From an uncultured Lachnospiraceae bacterium (lineage in GTDB: Bacteria; Bacillota; Clostridia; Lachnospirales; Lachnospiraceae): a stretch of DNA of 64,000 nt. The notes beneath the pieces were generated by a model that made no database searches, was not told the origin of the DNA, and worked only from the letters and a program-made list of their open reading frames with translations. The stretch covers positions 73,899 through 137,898 of the forward strand of contig USGU01000002.1 in assembly GCA_900554415.1 (NCBI GenBank). The letters are read 5' to 3'. Positions within the stretch are counted from its first letter, which is position 1. Each line of letters opens with the position of its first letter. This document shows, one piece after another, positions 51,158 through 60,575 of this stretch. Made by a program: the position numbers and the translations under genes.

Positions 51158-52487
51158 TGTATGTTTCCTCCACCTTATTAAAGCTGTCCATAAATGCTAT
51201 GTATTCCTGTTTATCTGCGAATCTGGGGTGATATTCCCGCTTCGTCCGTTTTGCGACTGCCGCACCATCCTTTAACATCCGGTATGCACTCAGTGCAAAC
51301 ATTTTTGCGGTCAACACGTAAGCTTCTTCCTCATCCACAATATCGAAATCCACCTGATGTAAACCACCGACGGCACCACCGGTATTGAAAGTGATCACAG
51401 GGAGTAAATGCTGTACATCTCCCACATCTGTGGATCCACCGCTGTGTTCCTCCGGTCTGACCTCGTATACCGTTTTTTCTCCTGCCAGTGCTTTCACAGC
51501 ATCGGCCATCTCTTCCGGTGCCGGCTGCCAGAGAGAAGGAAGATATCCCGGCATGGTCTCGATACGATACCCTGCTCCCATGGCCAGTGATCCTGCCTTG
51601 AAGGAACGATCTGTCTTGACGGATGCATCCGCAAATGCTTCCAGTGTCTTACCTCTTACCAGTGTTTCCAGCACTGCTTCACCGGGAACAACATTGACCA
51701 GATCACCACCCTTGGTCAGGATCGGGTGTACTCTCACACAATCCTCATCCCGGAATGTTTCCCGGTTCATGGCCAGTGCCTGTAACCCCAGGCTTGCTGC
51801 CGATAAGGCGTTGACACCTTTTTCCGGACATCCCGCCGCATGGGCTGCTTTTCCTTTGATACGGATCACCTTGGATACAAAACCATTGCCGCTGTTGCTT
51901 CCCAGCCGGATTCCCTCTAAGGAAATATGATGCGCCAATGCCACATCCACATCATCAAAAGCACCGATGCGGATCAGTTCGCATTTTCCGCCTCCATAAG
52001 CGATCCTGCCGTCGGCGATCAGACCGTTCTTGAACTCGATCTCACCGTACTCCTCTGCCGGTGTGGCGAAGAAGATCACCTGACCATCCAGCTTTTGTGC
52101 CACCTCAGCATCCGTCAGTGCCAGTGCCGCTCCGATGACTCCCGCCAGCTGCGCGTGATGTCCACAACAGTGTGCGGCCTGTGTCGCCGGATTGGCATGT
52201 GCATGTGTGGGGATCCGAAGAGCGTCCAGTTCCCCGATCAGGGCCAGAGAAGCATTTTCTGCTTTCTCCGGATTCAGATATGCTTTCGCTCCGGTGATCG
52301 CAAGCCCTGTCTGCACCGGCAGTTGTAAGCTTTTCATGAAGTCTGTAAATTTCCCGGAAGTACGGAATTCCTTATATCCAAGCTCCGCATGATCGTAGAT
52401 GTCTCTTGCGAAATCTACGATGGTCTCCCGGTTGTCATCTATGATCTTAAGGATTCTCTGTTCTGTCGTATCAAATGCCGCTGCCAT
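51150..52487 (-). CDS. M20-family amidohydrolase
   Basis: A 445-residue metallo-hydrolase of the M20D/amidohydrolase group (aminobenzoyl-glutamate, indole-acetyl-amino-acid and N-carbamoyl-amino-acid hydrolases). The metal site is seen in AAHCCGHHAQLAGVIG, the catalytic acid in ATPAEEYGE, and further ligands in ALAHHIS and THxxG-like stretches; a dimerisation domain lies in the middle. I use the ATG at 52487 behind GGAGG; the frame is open to 52505. First gene of the six-gene operon. Confidence 0.85.
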   Translation of the reverse strand: MAAAFDTTEQRILKIIDDNRETIVDFARDIYDHAELGYKEFRTSGKFTDFMKSLQLPVQTGLAITGAKAYLNPEKAENASLALIGELDALRIPTHAHANPATQAAHCCGHHAQLAGVIGAALALTDAEVAQKLDGQVIFFATPAEEYGEIEFKNGLIADGRIAYGGGKCELIRIGAFDDVDVALAHHISLEGIRLGSNSGNGFVSKVIRIKGKAAHAAGCPEKGVNALSAASLGLQALAMNRETFRDEDCVRVHPILTKGGDLVNVVPGEAVLETLVRGKTLEAFADASVKTDRSFKAGSLAMGAGYRIETMPGYLPSLWQPAPEEMADAVKALAGEKTVYEVRPEEHSGGSTDVGDVQHLLPVITFNTGGAVGGLHQVDFDIVDEEEAYVLTAKMFALSAYRMLKDGAAVAKRTKREYHPRFADKQEYIAFMDSFNKVEETYIE

Positions 52488-52635
52488 GATCGTCCTCCTT
52501 TTCATTTCCTACTATTCCTAGTAATCTGATATGTTTTGTATGTTTTTTACATAATACTACCGCATGCTTTTGTTGTCAATACATGAATTCTATTTTTCTC
52601 TATTTTCAACTTTTAATAAAAGTCTATGTGCAAAA

Positions 52636-52660
52636 AAAGAGCAGCCTTATTAAGGCTACT
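52636..52660 (-). terminator. Terminator overlapping the FtsX-type stop codon
   Basis: AGTAGCCTTA pairs with TAAGGCTGCT followed by a run of seven T on the minus strand. The TAG stop codon of the permease lies in the left arm. Confidence 0.8.
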
Positions 52661-55600
52661 CTCTGTTCTTTAATACCTCCGCAGGTACCAGCTTATTCAA
52701 TCTGCCTACCAGCAGGAAATTGATCACCATATAGCATAGAAGAATTCCACCATAAATCATAATATATATCTGCGGTGTGAACTTTAGGTCCATGCCGATA
52801 GCAACATTTGCAATGCAATACGGATACACCAGATCCATGCTCCATTTTGCCAGTGGAACGCAGATCACCGCTCCCAGCAGAATCACATAGAAATTCCCAT
52901 CCAGATAGAGTCTTCGTATCTCCCTTCTACGGTAACCGAATACTTTCATCAGTGAAATGGAAAAGGCGGAACGATCGATCATCACTTTCATCATCAGATA
53001 CATGACGATCATAAAAATCAGTGCAGATATTGCCACGAGCATTACTACCATCGGTCCCATCATATCTGTAAAAATCTGTGAGCTTTCCGCCACATTATCT
53101 TTGGATACTGTGGCATATAATCTGCCATTATCAATATCCAGTGCATGATCTGCAAACACTACATTATAATAATCGTCCTCCTGATCAAACGATTCCTGCA
53201 TGACATCCCTATCCAGGAAAACATAGACGCCGGAGGTGAACGAAACAATATCTTTCACGGTAAAAGCATAATCCCTCTCATTTACTTCATCGGATAATAC
53301 CAGCTTCTCTCCCACCTTCACTCCGAATTTCTGCGCCGCAGCACTGGAGATCACAATCTCGTTTTTCTTGTCGGCAGTCTCGATGGGAAAATACGGATTG
53401 TCATCATCAATCCCCAGCACTGTCACATCCAGATTGTATCCATAGGCTTCCTTTTTCAGATTCTCGACATACGCCGGTGTTCCTCCCGCCGGGACATCCT
53501 CCGTAGGATATTTATAAGTATACATATAAGCATATTTTGTTTCTTCCAGACAGGCATTTCCAAAATTGATACACAGTACCGCACAGTCTATGGACAGCAT
53601 CAGGATCAGCAGGCAGATGAACATACCGATCACAACAGCAAATGCAGAGCGTATTTCCCGCAGCATCTGTCTGATCTGGAATCTGAGCAGAAATTTCATA
53701 TTTCCCAAATTCATGTTCTGTATCCTGCCGGCTTTTCCTGCCGTCTGCTCGTTACGAAGCAGTGACAGAGCCGTGCGTTTTAACTTTTTATTGATCACCA
53801 GATAATTTACCACTGCTGCCGTCACAGGCGGCATGATCAGACTGTAAAAAAGCAGATATTCGGGCGTCACGATCTGCATAGGCGGCAGAGAATAATATGC
53901 AATACTATCGCCCATCTGCCAGCCTGTTCCGTATTTGGAAAATCCCAGGATACATCCGACAGCTCCACCCAGGAAAGAGATCAGCATGGGATTTAACAGA
54001 TAGTGGAACAGTAATTGTCCCCTGGTCACACCCAGGGCATATAATGCACCTATGACGCTGCTTTCCTTTTCAATATTATGTATCACAAATACGGAAATCA
54101 CATAAGTAAACAGGACCATGAGAATAATTCCGGCCAGGATACCGGCAAACCTATTGATGACCACATCGCCCGCAGCGGCATCGATACGCGGATTGTCCTC
54201 AGCTATCAGAAATTGGGTCAGATTATCAATATCGAAGGTGAAATATTCCTCGATCATATCATCGGCTTCCTCCTGCAGTTCCCGCACGCCATCCCGCAAT
54301 TCCTTACTTCCGTCTGCGATCTCGCTCACTGCATCCGTATACTCGATGATCCCGTCCCGGAAATCCTCCAGATCCGCCAGGGTGTCTTTTGCTTCCTGCA
54401 GGGAATCCCGTAATTTTATATCCATGCTGCTGCCCTCTGCAGCCAACCGATCCAATTCTTCCTTATAATTATTCGCGGTCAGATCCACAGTAATATTATT
54501 TTCTTTCAGCTGTGCCTCCACCATGTCCATCAGAGCATCCACTACGGCATCCGTTCCGCTTACCAATGGTTCACTGGCAGTATACAGGACACTCAATCCA
54601 CCAAACAACTGCTGGGATCCGCCTGCTGCCTCTCCCACACCTGCCGTATAAGCTTTGACACCATCGCGGAACTGTGCCACTGTATCCAGCTGTCCCTTCA
54701 CCGCTGCCAATTGCGCCGCTGTCTGGGATGCTCCCATCTTCGTAAACACAGCTGCCATTTGATCCAGCTGTTCTCCGTAACCGTCCGCTGTCAGTCCGGA
54801 AAAGGTGATCCCATAAGCCGCATATGGCTCCAACTGAGCCTTTAACTGTTCATTGACCATACCCAGAATGGCATTGAAAATTCCATCGGCTCCCTGGTTC
54901 AGTGCAGCACTGTTCTCTGTAATCTTGCTCATACCGCCCACCAGCGCGCCGCCTCCGGCGGAAGCCGCATTGACACCATCCGTGTAGGATTTCACGCCGT
55001 CCCGGAACTCCTGCAATTCGTCCAGCGATTTTTTAATATCCTGCAGATCCTGCCGCATGGATGCGGTATAAGCATGCGGATCAGCGATCATGGTGTTCAG
55101 CTGCTGTTCGTAATTTGACGAAGTCAGCGTCACCTCCACACCGGCATCCTCCAGGCTGTCATTTACCTGCTCCAGCATGGCATCAAACAAGGTATCTGCC
55201 GCATCCGTCAGATCCGTATTATGTTCTGCCAGTTCATCTACGCCGTCCGTCAGCTCATTCACGCCATCCAGCAGTTCCCGGATACCGTCCTGAATATCAT
55301 TTTTCGTTTCTTCTGCATCTGCCAGCATTTCCAGAAAATAGGTATCTGTCACCTTGCTGCGATCCAGTTCGAAGGACTGTAGCAGTTCCTTCAGTTCCTG
55401 ATCCGTCATTGCTCCGTTCAGCAGATAGGTGTAGGTGTAATCCTCCGTCCGGAAATTCTGTCCGCCCGCTTTCAGTGCTTCGTAATCCTCTGCCGTGACG
55501 AATCCGACTCCAAACAGATTGCTGTCCACAGTGGTATCTGATGTTTTCTCATATGTTGCATCGTAATCCGGTGTACTTCCGATTCCCGCAACGATGAAAT

Positions 55601-56042
55601 CTCTGCCTCCTACGGTAAGGGTATCCCCTAACCCCAGTTGATGTTTTTCCGCATAGTGCTGTTCCAGCAGGATCTCGCCCTGCATGGGCAGCTCTGCCCC
55701 CTGTTCAGGAGCAAACAGATCAATCTTCTCTCTCGCCTGATAGATACGTAAGGTAGCCTGGCCCTGATGAAAATCCAGTGAAAAATCCTGCTGTACCGTC
55801 ACACCTTTATCTGTGATCTGTGTGACCTCACTGTCTGTCAGGGGGACAAATACTCCAAACTGTCCATCCTCTCTGTGATGAACAGCGGCACTCTCCTCTG
55901 TTCCCTGCATGATCGTCTCAGCCGCTCCCACGATAGCTACCACCATATACATGACCATTGCCACCAGGAAAAACAATGCCAGATAGCGCAGCAGGTTTTC
56001 CCGGATATCCCGAAGTACGCGTTTGCTCAATATCCTCTGCAT
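52656..56042 (-). CDS. FtsX-type ABC exporter permease with tandem extracellular repeats
   Basis: A 1128-residue MacB/FtsX-type permease. It has an N-terminal membrane helix, then a very large outer domain, then membrane groups at about residues 700-850 and 1020-1120 (two FtsX domains). Residues about 270-650 hold three full and one partial copy of a roughly 100-residue unit starting FRDGVK-x-YT-x-GV and containing a D-x4-A-x3-MV-x-QLK stretch, likely a long coiled stalk. Start at 56042 is one base after the ATPase stop; the frame is open farther upstream but inside that gene. It probably exports or extracts an envelope-associated compound, peptide or lipid. Confidence 0.82.
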   Translation of the reverse strand: MQRILSKRVLRDIRENLLRYLALFFLVAMVMYMVVAIVGAAETIMQGTEESAAVHHREDGQFGVFVPLTDSEVTQITDKGVTVQQDFSLDFHQGQATLRIYQAREKIDLFAPEQGAELPMQGEILLEQHYAEKHQLGLGDTLTVGGRDFIVAGIGSTPDYDATYEKTSDTTVDSNLFGVGFVTAEDYEALKAGGQNFRTEDYTYTYLLNGAMTDQELKELLQSFELDRSKVTDTYFLEMLADAEETKNDIQDGIRELLDGVNELTDGVDELAEHNTDLTDAADTLFDAMLEQVNDSLEDAGVEVTLTSSNYEQQLNTMIADPHAYTASMRQDLQDIKKSLDELQEFRDGVKSYTDGVNAASAGGGALVGGMSKITENSAALNQGADGIFNAILGMVNEQLKAQLEPYAAYGITFSGLTADGYGEQLDQMAAVFTKMGASQTAAQLAAVKGQLDTVAQFRDGVKAYTAGVGEAAGGSQQLFGGLSVLYTASEPLVSGTDAVVDALMDMVEAQLKENNITVDLTANNYKEELDRLAAEGSSMDIKLRDSLQEAKDTLADLEDFRDGIIEYTDAVSEIADGSKELRDGVRELQEEADDMIEEYFTFDIDNLTQFLIAEDNPRIDAAAGDVVINRFAGILAGIILMVLFTYVISVFVIHNIEKESSVIGALYALGVTRGQLLFHYLLNPMLISFLGGAVGCILGFSKYGTGWQMGDSIAYYSLPPMQIVTPEYLLFYSLIMPPVTAAVVNYLVINKKLKRTALSLLRNEQTAGKAGRIQNMNLGNMKFLLRFQIRQMLREIRSAFAVVIGMFICLLILMLSIDCAVLCINFGNACLEETKYAYMYTYKYPTEDVPAGGTPAYVENLKKEAYGYNLDVTVLGIDDDNPYFPIETADKKNEIVISSAAAQKFGVKVGEKLVLSDEVNERDYAFTVKDIVSFTSGVYVFLDRDVMQESFDQEDDYYNVVFADHALDIDNGRLYATVSKDNVAESSQIFTDMMGPMVVMLVAISALIFMIVMYLMMKVMIDRSAFSISLMKVFGYRRREIRRLYLDGNFYVILLGAVICVPLAKWSMDLVYPYCIANVAIGMDLKFTPQIYIMIYGGILLCYMVINFLLVGRLNKLVPAEVLKNRE

Positions 56043-56043
56043 C

Positions 56044-56745
56044 CTACAAATCCTCCAGTTCTGCCGCCGGAACCCGCTTCTCATTCCGGTAATTCTTGCT
56101 GATCTGTCCATCCTTGATCATGATGACCTGATGCACCATATTTTTAATGGAATTATTATGCGTGACGATCAGCATGGTGGTTCCGTACTGTCTGTTGATA
56201 TCCTCCAGCAGCATCAGAATATCTCTGGAGGTTTTGGAATCCAGCGCTCCCGTGGGTTCATCGCACAACAGAAGGCTGGGATTTTTGATCAGCGCTCTGG
56301 CAATGGCACAACGCTGCTGTTGTCCACCGGACAGTTGTGCGGGGAACTTGTTCTGATGTTCCGTGAGACCAAGTACCTGCAATAATTCCTCCAGATCCAA
56401 GGGATTTTTCGTCAGATACTGACAGACCTGAATGTTTTCTTTCACCGTCAGATTTGGCACCAGATTATAGAACTGAAAAATGAACCCCAGCTTATTTCTC
56501 CGGTAATCGGACAATGCTTTGCTTCCAAGTCCTGCCACTTCCATTCCGTCTACGACAATGGATCCGGAATCTACAGTGTCTAAGCCTCCGATACAATTGA
56601 GCAATGTCGATTTACCGGAACCACTGGTACCCTGAATGACACACATTTCACCTTTTTCCACTCCTGCAGTGATCCCTTTCAATACCTGCACATAACCGCC
56701 GCCCTCGCCGTAACTTTTCTTCAGGTCTTTTACTTCCAGATACAT
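56044..56745 (-). CDS. ABC exporter ATPase, LolD/MacB type
   Basis: A 233-residue ATPase: Walker A GTSGSGKST, FIFQFYNLVP (Q-loop), signature LSGGQQQR, Walker B LLLCDEP, and IVTHNN. It is the LolD/MacB/SalX type that pairs with FtsX-like permeases. ATG behind GAGGAGG. Upstream lie a Fur-like box and a long TetR palindrome, so the exporter is probably under both signals. Confidence 0.92.
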   Translation of the reverse strand: MYLEVKDLKKSYGEGGGYVQVLKGITAGVEKGEMCVIQGTSGSGKSTLLNCIGGLDTVDSGSIVVDGMEVAGLGSKALSDYRRNKLGFIFQFYNLVPNLTVKENIQVCQYLTKNPLDLEELLQVLGLTEHQNKFPAQLSGGQQQRCAIARALIKNPSLLLCDEPTGALDSKTSRDILMLLEDINRQYGTTMLIVTHNNSIKNMVHQVIMIKDGQISKNYRNEKRVPAAELEDL

Positions 56746-56766
56746 ATCCTTCCTCCTCGTGCTTAT

Positions 56767-56781
56767 TGATAATGATTTTCA
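56767..56781. promoter_or_regulatory. Fur-like box before the exporter operon
   Basis: TGATAAT-G-ATTTTCA matches the 7-1-7 Fur box (TGATAAT-N-ATTATCA) at 13 of 14 defined bases. It lies about 22 bp upstream of the ATPase start and abuts the TetR palindrome. Confidence 0.6.
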
Positions 56782-56805
56782 TTAACATAACACTGTTATG
56801 TTAAT
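56781..56805. promoter_or_regulatory. TetR operator 1 (exporter side)
   Basis: Perfect 11-3-11 inverted repeat ATTAACATAAC-ACT-GTTATGTTAAT. Its inner part ACATAAC-N3-GTTATGT recurs at the tetR promoter. A bound repressor would cover the exporter promoter region. Confidence 0.8.
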
Positions 56806-56816
56806 ATCCTGAAACA

Positions 56817-56851
56817 GCACCCCTGCAAAGTCCGAACTTTTTCGGGGTGCA
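56817..56851 (-). terminator. Hairpin after tetR
   Basis: GCACCCC pairs with GGGGTGC over a 20-base loop just after the tetR stop; the T-run is short, so termination may be partial. Confidence 0.5.
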
Positions 56852-56857
56852 TATATC

Positions 56858-57538
56858 TTAGCTTTCCGTCATCATGCCCATCCAGCCCCGGGTCAAATAC
56901 CTGGTCAGGGCATCCACATGCTTCAGTGCCATACTTTCCTCCGATTCATGCAGAAACAGATGCATGAAAGTATCTACCATAATGTGCGCCATCCAATGTG
57001 TCATATAATCATCGATCCGCGGTCTTCCGGTAGCGCCGGTCACCATATCGCATAATCTGCGGTACTGCTGTTCCGAAATATCCACGATCTCGTCCAGACA
57101 ATTTTCGAAGCGGGATCCCTGAGACTTTGTCAACAACAATAGAAAGGCATCCCGATTCGCATACATTTGCCTTATGATCTCTCTCGAGGTCTCCAGGTCA
57201 TCATCGTTCTGTTCCAGTCTGACCACCTGCGTTTCACTTCGCATCTCCGCAGCATAATGTTCCTCCATTGTCAGATAGAGTTGTTTCAACGGTTTCTCCA
57301 CCAATGCAGCAAAAAGATCTTCCTTATCTTTGAAGAAAAAATACAATGCTCCCGTGGTCACCCCGGCTTCTTTGCAGATGTTCCGCAGGGAAGCCTTCAT
57401 ATATCCCTTTTCCAGGAACTCTCTCCCCGCACATTCCAAAAGATGCTTTCTGGTCTCTTTATTCTCCTTTGCCGCTTCTTTTTTTATGTCATTTCCCTCC
57501 CTATTGTGTTTACATCTGTTCACTTGTTCACATAACAT
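56858..57538 (-). CDS. TetR-family repressor of the exporter
   Basis: A 226-codon frame. HTH at about residues 30-75 (RKHLLECAGREFLEKGYMKASLRNICKEAGVTTGALYFFFKDKEDLF), and a helical ligand/dimer domain follows. The first ATG (57538) lies inside the operator and only about 5 bases after the predicted transcription start, so it is probably not used. A strong AGGGAGGG site lies 7 bases before an ATA codon at 57487, which would give 209 residues; GTG at 57523 has no such site. Paired operators suggest it represses itself and the exporter. Confidence 0.85.
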   Translation of the reverse strand: MLCEQVNRCKHNREGNDIKKEAAKENKETRKHLLECAGREFLEKGYMKASLRNICKEAGVTTGALYFFFKDKEDLFAALVEKPLKQLYLTMEEHYAAEMRSETQVVRLEQNDDDLETSREIIRQMYANRDAFLLLLTKSQGSRFENCLDEIVDISEQQYRRLCDMVTGATGRPRIDDYMTHWMAHIMVDTFMHLFLHESEESMALKHVDALTRYLTRGWMGMMTES

Positions 57539-57546
57539 TGTTATGT
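57530..57546. promoter_or_regulatory. TetR operator 2 (autoregulatory)
   Basis: ACATAAC-ATT-GTTATGT, same core as operator 1, positioned over the start of transcription of tetR. Confidence 0.75.
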
Positions 57547-57550
57547 CTGA

Positions 57551-57579
57551 ATTATAAATAAAAACAGGATTGCTGTCAA
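57551..57579 (-). promoter_or_regulatory. Consensus promoter of tetR
   Basis: TTGACA (57574-57579), a 17-base spacer and TATAAT (57551-57556), both perfect. It is embedded in the inverted repeat AAAACAGG...CCTGTTTT (57561-57588), which may also end the upstream gene's transcript. Confidence 0.85.
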
Positions 57580-57611
57580 CCCTGTTTTTATTCGTATTTC
57601 TATCTTCTGTT

Positions 57612-57890
57612 TTATTTTGTTTTCAACTGATCGATTTTCTCCTGCAGATCTGCAATGGCACGCTGACTATTTTTAATGGCTTCACACTGCTTCTCAAAAG
57701 GAGGCTCAGGCATATCACTGTACTGCTCAAAATAAATCTTGCCGATCTCCAGATAATTTTTCTTCATCACTTCTTCGCAGGTAGAAATCTGGCTCTTCAG
57801 ATTTGCAATAGCCGCCAGTTCTTTTGCCTTATCTGCCGCCACTTTTCCTTTTTCTGTAATGGTATCGCCAATCTTCTCTATAATATCCAT
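57612..57890 (-). CDS. Small coiled-coil protein of unknown function
   Basis: A 92-residue soluble helical protein (DIIEKIGDTITEKGKVAADKAKELAAIANLKSQISTCEEVMKKNYLEIGKIYFEQ) ending in a second helix with heptads. Similar proteins occur widely in Clostridia, sometimes with a zinc ribbon, which is absent here. No signal peptide or membrane helix. It lies just upstream of tetR on the same strand. Function unknown. Confidence 0.65.
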   Translation of the reverse strand: MDIIEKIGDTITEKGKVAADKAKELAAIANLKSQISTCEEVMKKNYLEIGKIYFEQYSDMPEPPFEKQCEAIKNSQRAIADLQEKIDQLKTK

Positions 57891-58031
57891 GGTATGATCT
57901 CCTTTCCGGTACTATTATTTTACTCTTGCACGCTTTCCTCGTCAATAGCAGACCCTTGTGTTCAGTTTATGTTTATAGTAAGATAGAAATATATTATTTT
58001 TATCATACGCTACAAAGGAGTGTTCATTTTC

Positions 58032-60512
58032 ATGTCCAGATCAACCAAAAAAGAAAATCTTCTATTCTGCATTGTTTCAACTTTAATCTCAACATTTGGG
58101 ATCCTGTTGATTCTGAAATCCAACGGCTTTTATCCTTTTAAGGAAGTAACTCTTTTTACCTTTGATATGAAAGAACAGTATCTGCCGTTTTTCTCCTCTT
58201 TGCATTATCTGATCGGTGGAGATGATTCCATTTTCTTTCATTGGTCTAAATCCCTGGGCGGCAATTATATTGGTCTGTATGCCTACTATCTTGCAAGCCC
58301 TTTTTCCTGGCTGACAACACTGTTTTCCATTGAAAAACTGCCTCTTGCTATTTTTCTCATGACCGTCAGCAAAATTTCGCTCTCCGGATTAACGTTTTCG
58401 GTTTATGTTAATTTCCTGTGGAATAAATATAATTCATTACCCGCACAGACCTCTTCTTATCGAAGATTACTCGCTCATTTAACGTTGCTTCCACTGCCCG
58501 TTGCATACGCGCTGATGTCATATAATCTGCAATTTGCTCTATCCATCATGTGGTTGGATGGTGTCATTTTGTTGCCTTTACTCCTGCTTGGAGTGGAAAA
58601 GCTGCTGGACAAGCAACGTAATCTTTGGTTCATTCTGCCATTAACAGCAATTTTCTATTTCAACTATTATATCTCTTATATGGCAGGAATCTTTTGTGCC
58701 CTTTATCTTCTTTTCAGACTTTTTACCACTTACTCTCACTCCCGGCACGACTTGTGGAGAATTCTGAAAAATTTCGCTCTTTCTACATTAATATCCTTGG
58801 GACTGGCAGCTCCTTTGCTGATCCCGACTTTTTCCGATATGTTTATCGGAAAACTGTCGGATCCTCTGACCAGTGTTGTTTATGATCCTCGATTGATCAA
58901 CCAGCCACTATCCGATATATTGGGACAACTTCGCAATGGCACCGTCAACTACCTTGGGGTCACCGGGCTTCCCAATATTTATTGTGGATATCTCGCTATA
59001 CTTTTGTCCATTCTTTTCCTGTTTTGCAAACGGATCTCTCTCCGGGAAAGGATTGGCGCCTTTTTACTGACAAACTTCCTGCTTCTTAGTTTTTATCTTT
59101 GGCCGTTGAATATCTTTTGGCACGGCTTTATAACACCTAATTCCTTCAACTACAGATATTCCTTTTTATTCAGCTTCTGCCTGTTGTATATGAGTTGCCG
59201 CTTTCTATGTGTTCTTTCGTATCAATTACCATGTTTTTTAGAGAAGACGCATCGTTTCCCGGCATTGGAGCTTGTGGTTGGACTGCTTTTGCTAATTACC
59301 TCAGCCGATCTCGGTATCAATGGCAGAGCCATTTTCCGCAATATTGATTACGCAACTCCTTATATGCGTATGGATGAATACGTATCTTATCTGAATGACA
59401 ACAAACCACTGATTGATGACATTAAAGCCTCGGACTCCGGAATGTACCGTATCTGTCAGAATTACCAGCTTACTTCCAATGATCCAATGCTTTTGGGATT
59501 TAAGGGAATGTTTCATTATTCTTCCACTTATACCCAAAGTGTCAACGCTCTGACATCTAAGCTCGGAATCGGTCAGGCATGGTTATGGAATACCGGCTAT
59601 GGTACCACCCCTGTGACAGACAGTCTGTTGGGCGTGAAATATCTTTTGTCAGACACTGCAGAGCCTTCCGGATATTACTCCTTAAAAACGACGAATAATT
59701 CGGTGTCCGTTTACGAGAATCCTTCTGCTATGGAATTTATCTACAGTGCACCTTTGGCTTCGGCGGATATCTCATTTACTTCTGATCCTTTTGAAAATCA
59801 GAGCCGTTATCTGAATAACTTATGCGGATCGAATACTTTATTCTATCAGAAATACGATATAAAGCTCGCCAATCCTGCTGGCAGTCTGCCTGCTGATCTG
59901 GAATATGACCCTGTTTCCTCCTGGAGCTATTCTTTCATCGCCGAAAATACGGATCCGGTATATATGTATATGCCCCTGACTCCATTTGTCTCTGCAGATA
60001 TTTATGTCAATGATGCTTTGGCAGGATCTTTTGAGTACGGTAAAAGTATTTATAATCTCTGTCTTGGATGTTTCCACGCCGGGGAAGCCGTTACGGTAAC
60101 CGTTGTCTCAGCCTCAGCGACAGCGCCCGGTGATACTTATATTGAGTCTTTGGATACTTTAGCGTTGCAGGATGCTTTGACCTCTCTACAGACCGGTGAA
60201 ATTACTCTTACCTCCCACAGCTCTGGAAGACTCGCCGGTAATATTTCGGTGCGTGAAGGCGATACCATTGTTACCTCCATTCCTTATGATGTCGGCTGGC
60301 ATATTCGTCTGGATGGTCATAAAGTACATGCCTCTGATATCGGAACCTATGCAGATACTTTTCTCACGATACAGGCCCCTGAGGGAGAACATCGTTTGGA
60401 AATGTATTATCTGTCCCCCGGCATCGTCCCGGGACTTCTGATCCTTTTGATCACTTTAATGCTTCTTTTGGTTGTAAACTTTTTACAAACACATAAGAAA
60501 AAGCAACGGTAA
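58032..60512 (+). CDS. YfhO-family membrane protein
   Basis: An 826-residue protein with about 12-14 membrane helices in the first 600 residues, a soluble domain and one last helix (VPGLLILLITLMLLLVV). The family motif LFTFDMKEQYLPFFSSLHYLIGG near the N-terminus and SKSLGGNYIGLYAYYLASPF are typical of YfhO. These GT-C-like proteins are linked to glycosylation of lipoteichoic acid or other surface polymers in Bacillus and Listeria, working with a polyprenyl-phosphate glycosyltransferase that is not seen here. ATG at 58032 behind AAAGGAG. Confidence 0.87.
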   Translation: MSRSTKKENLLFCIVSTLISTFGILLILKSNGFYPFKEVTLFTFDMKEQYLPFFSSLHYLIGGDDSIFFHWSKSLGGNYIGLYAYYLASPFSWLTTLFSIEKLPLAIFLMTVSKISLSGLTFSVYVNFLWNKYNSLPAQTSSYRRLLAHLTLLPLPVAYALMSYNLQFALSIMWLDGVILLPLLLLGVEKLLDKQRNLWFILPLTAIFYFNYYISYMAGIFCALYLLFRLFTTYSHSRHDLWRILKNFALSTLISLGLAAPLLIPTFSDMFIGKLSDPLTSVVYDPRLINQPLSDILGQLRNGTVNYLGVTGLPNIYCGYLAILLSILFLFCKRISLRERIGAFLLTNFLLLSFYLWPLNIFWHGFITPNSFNYRYSFLFSFCLLYMSCRFLCVLSYQLPCFLEKTHRFPALELVVGLLLLITSADLGINGRAIFRNIDYATPYMRMDEYVSYLNDNKPLIDDIKASDSGMYRICQNYQLTSNDPMLLGFKGMFHYSSTYTQSVNALTSKLGIGQAWLWNTGYGTTPVTDSLLGVKYLLSDTAEPSGYYSLKTTNNSVSVYENPSAMEFIYSAPLASADISFTSDPFENQSRYLNNLCGSNTLFYQKYDIKLANPAGSLPADLEYDPVSSWSYSFIAENTDPVYMYMPLTPFVSADIYVNDALAGSFEYGKSIYNLCLGCFHAGEAVTVTVVSASATAPGDTYIESLDTLALQDALTSLQTGEITLTSHSSGRLAGNISVREGDTIVTSIPYDVGWHIRLDGHKVHASDIGTYADTFLTIQAPEGEHRLEMYYLSPGIVPGLLILLITLMLLLVVNFLQTHKKKQR

Positions 60513-60575
60513 TGCATTGCGTCGCACGGAACACTTGTGCTATAATCGCTTTGTAAATCCAAGGGAGGTGACAGC

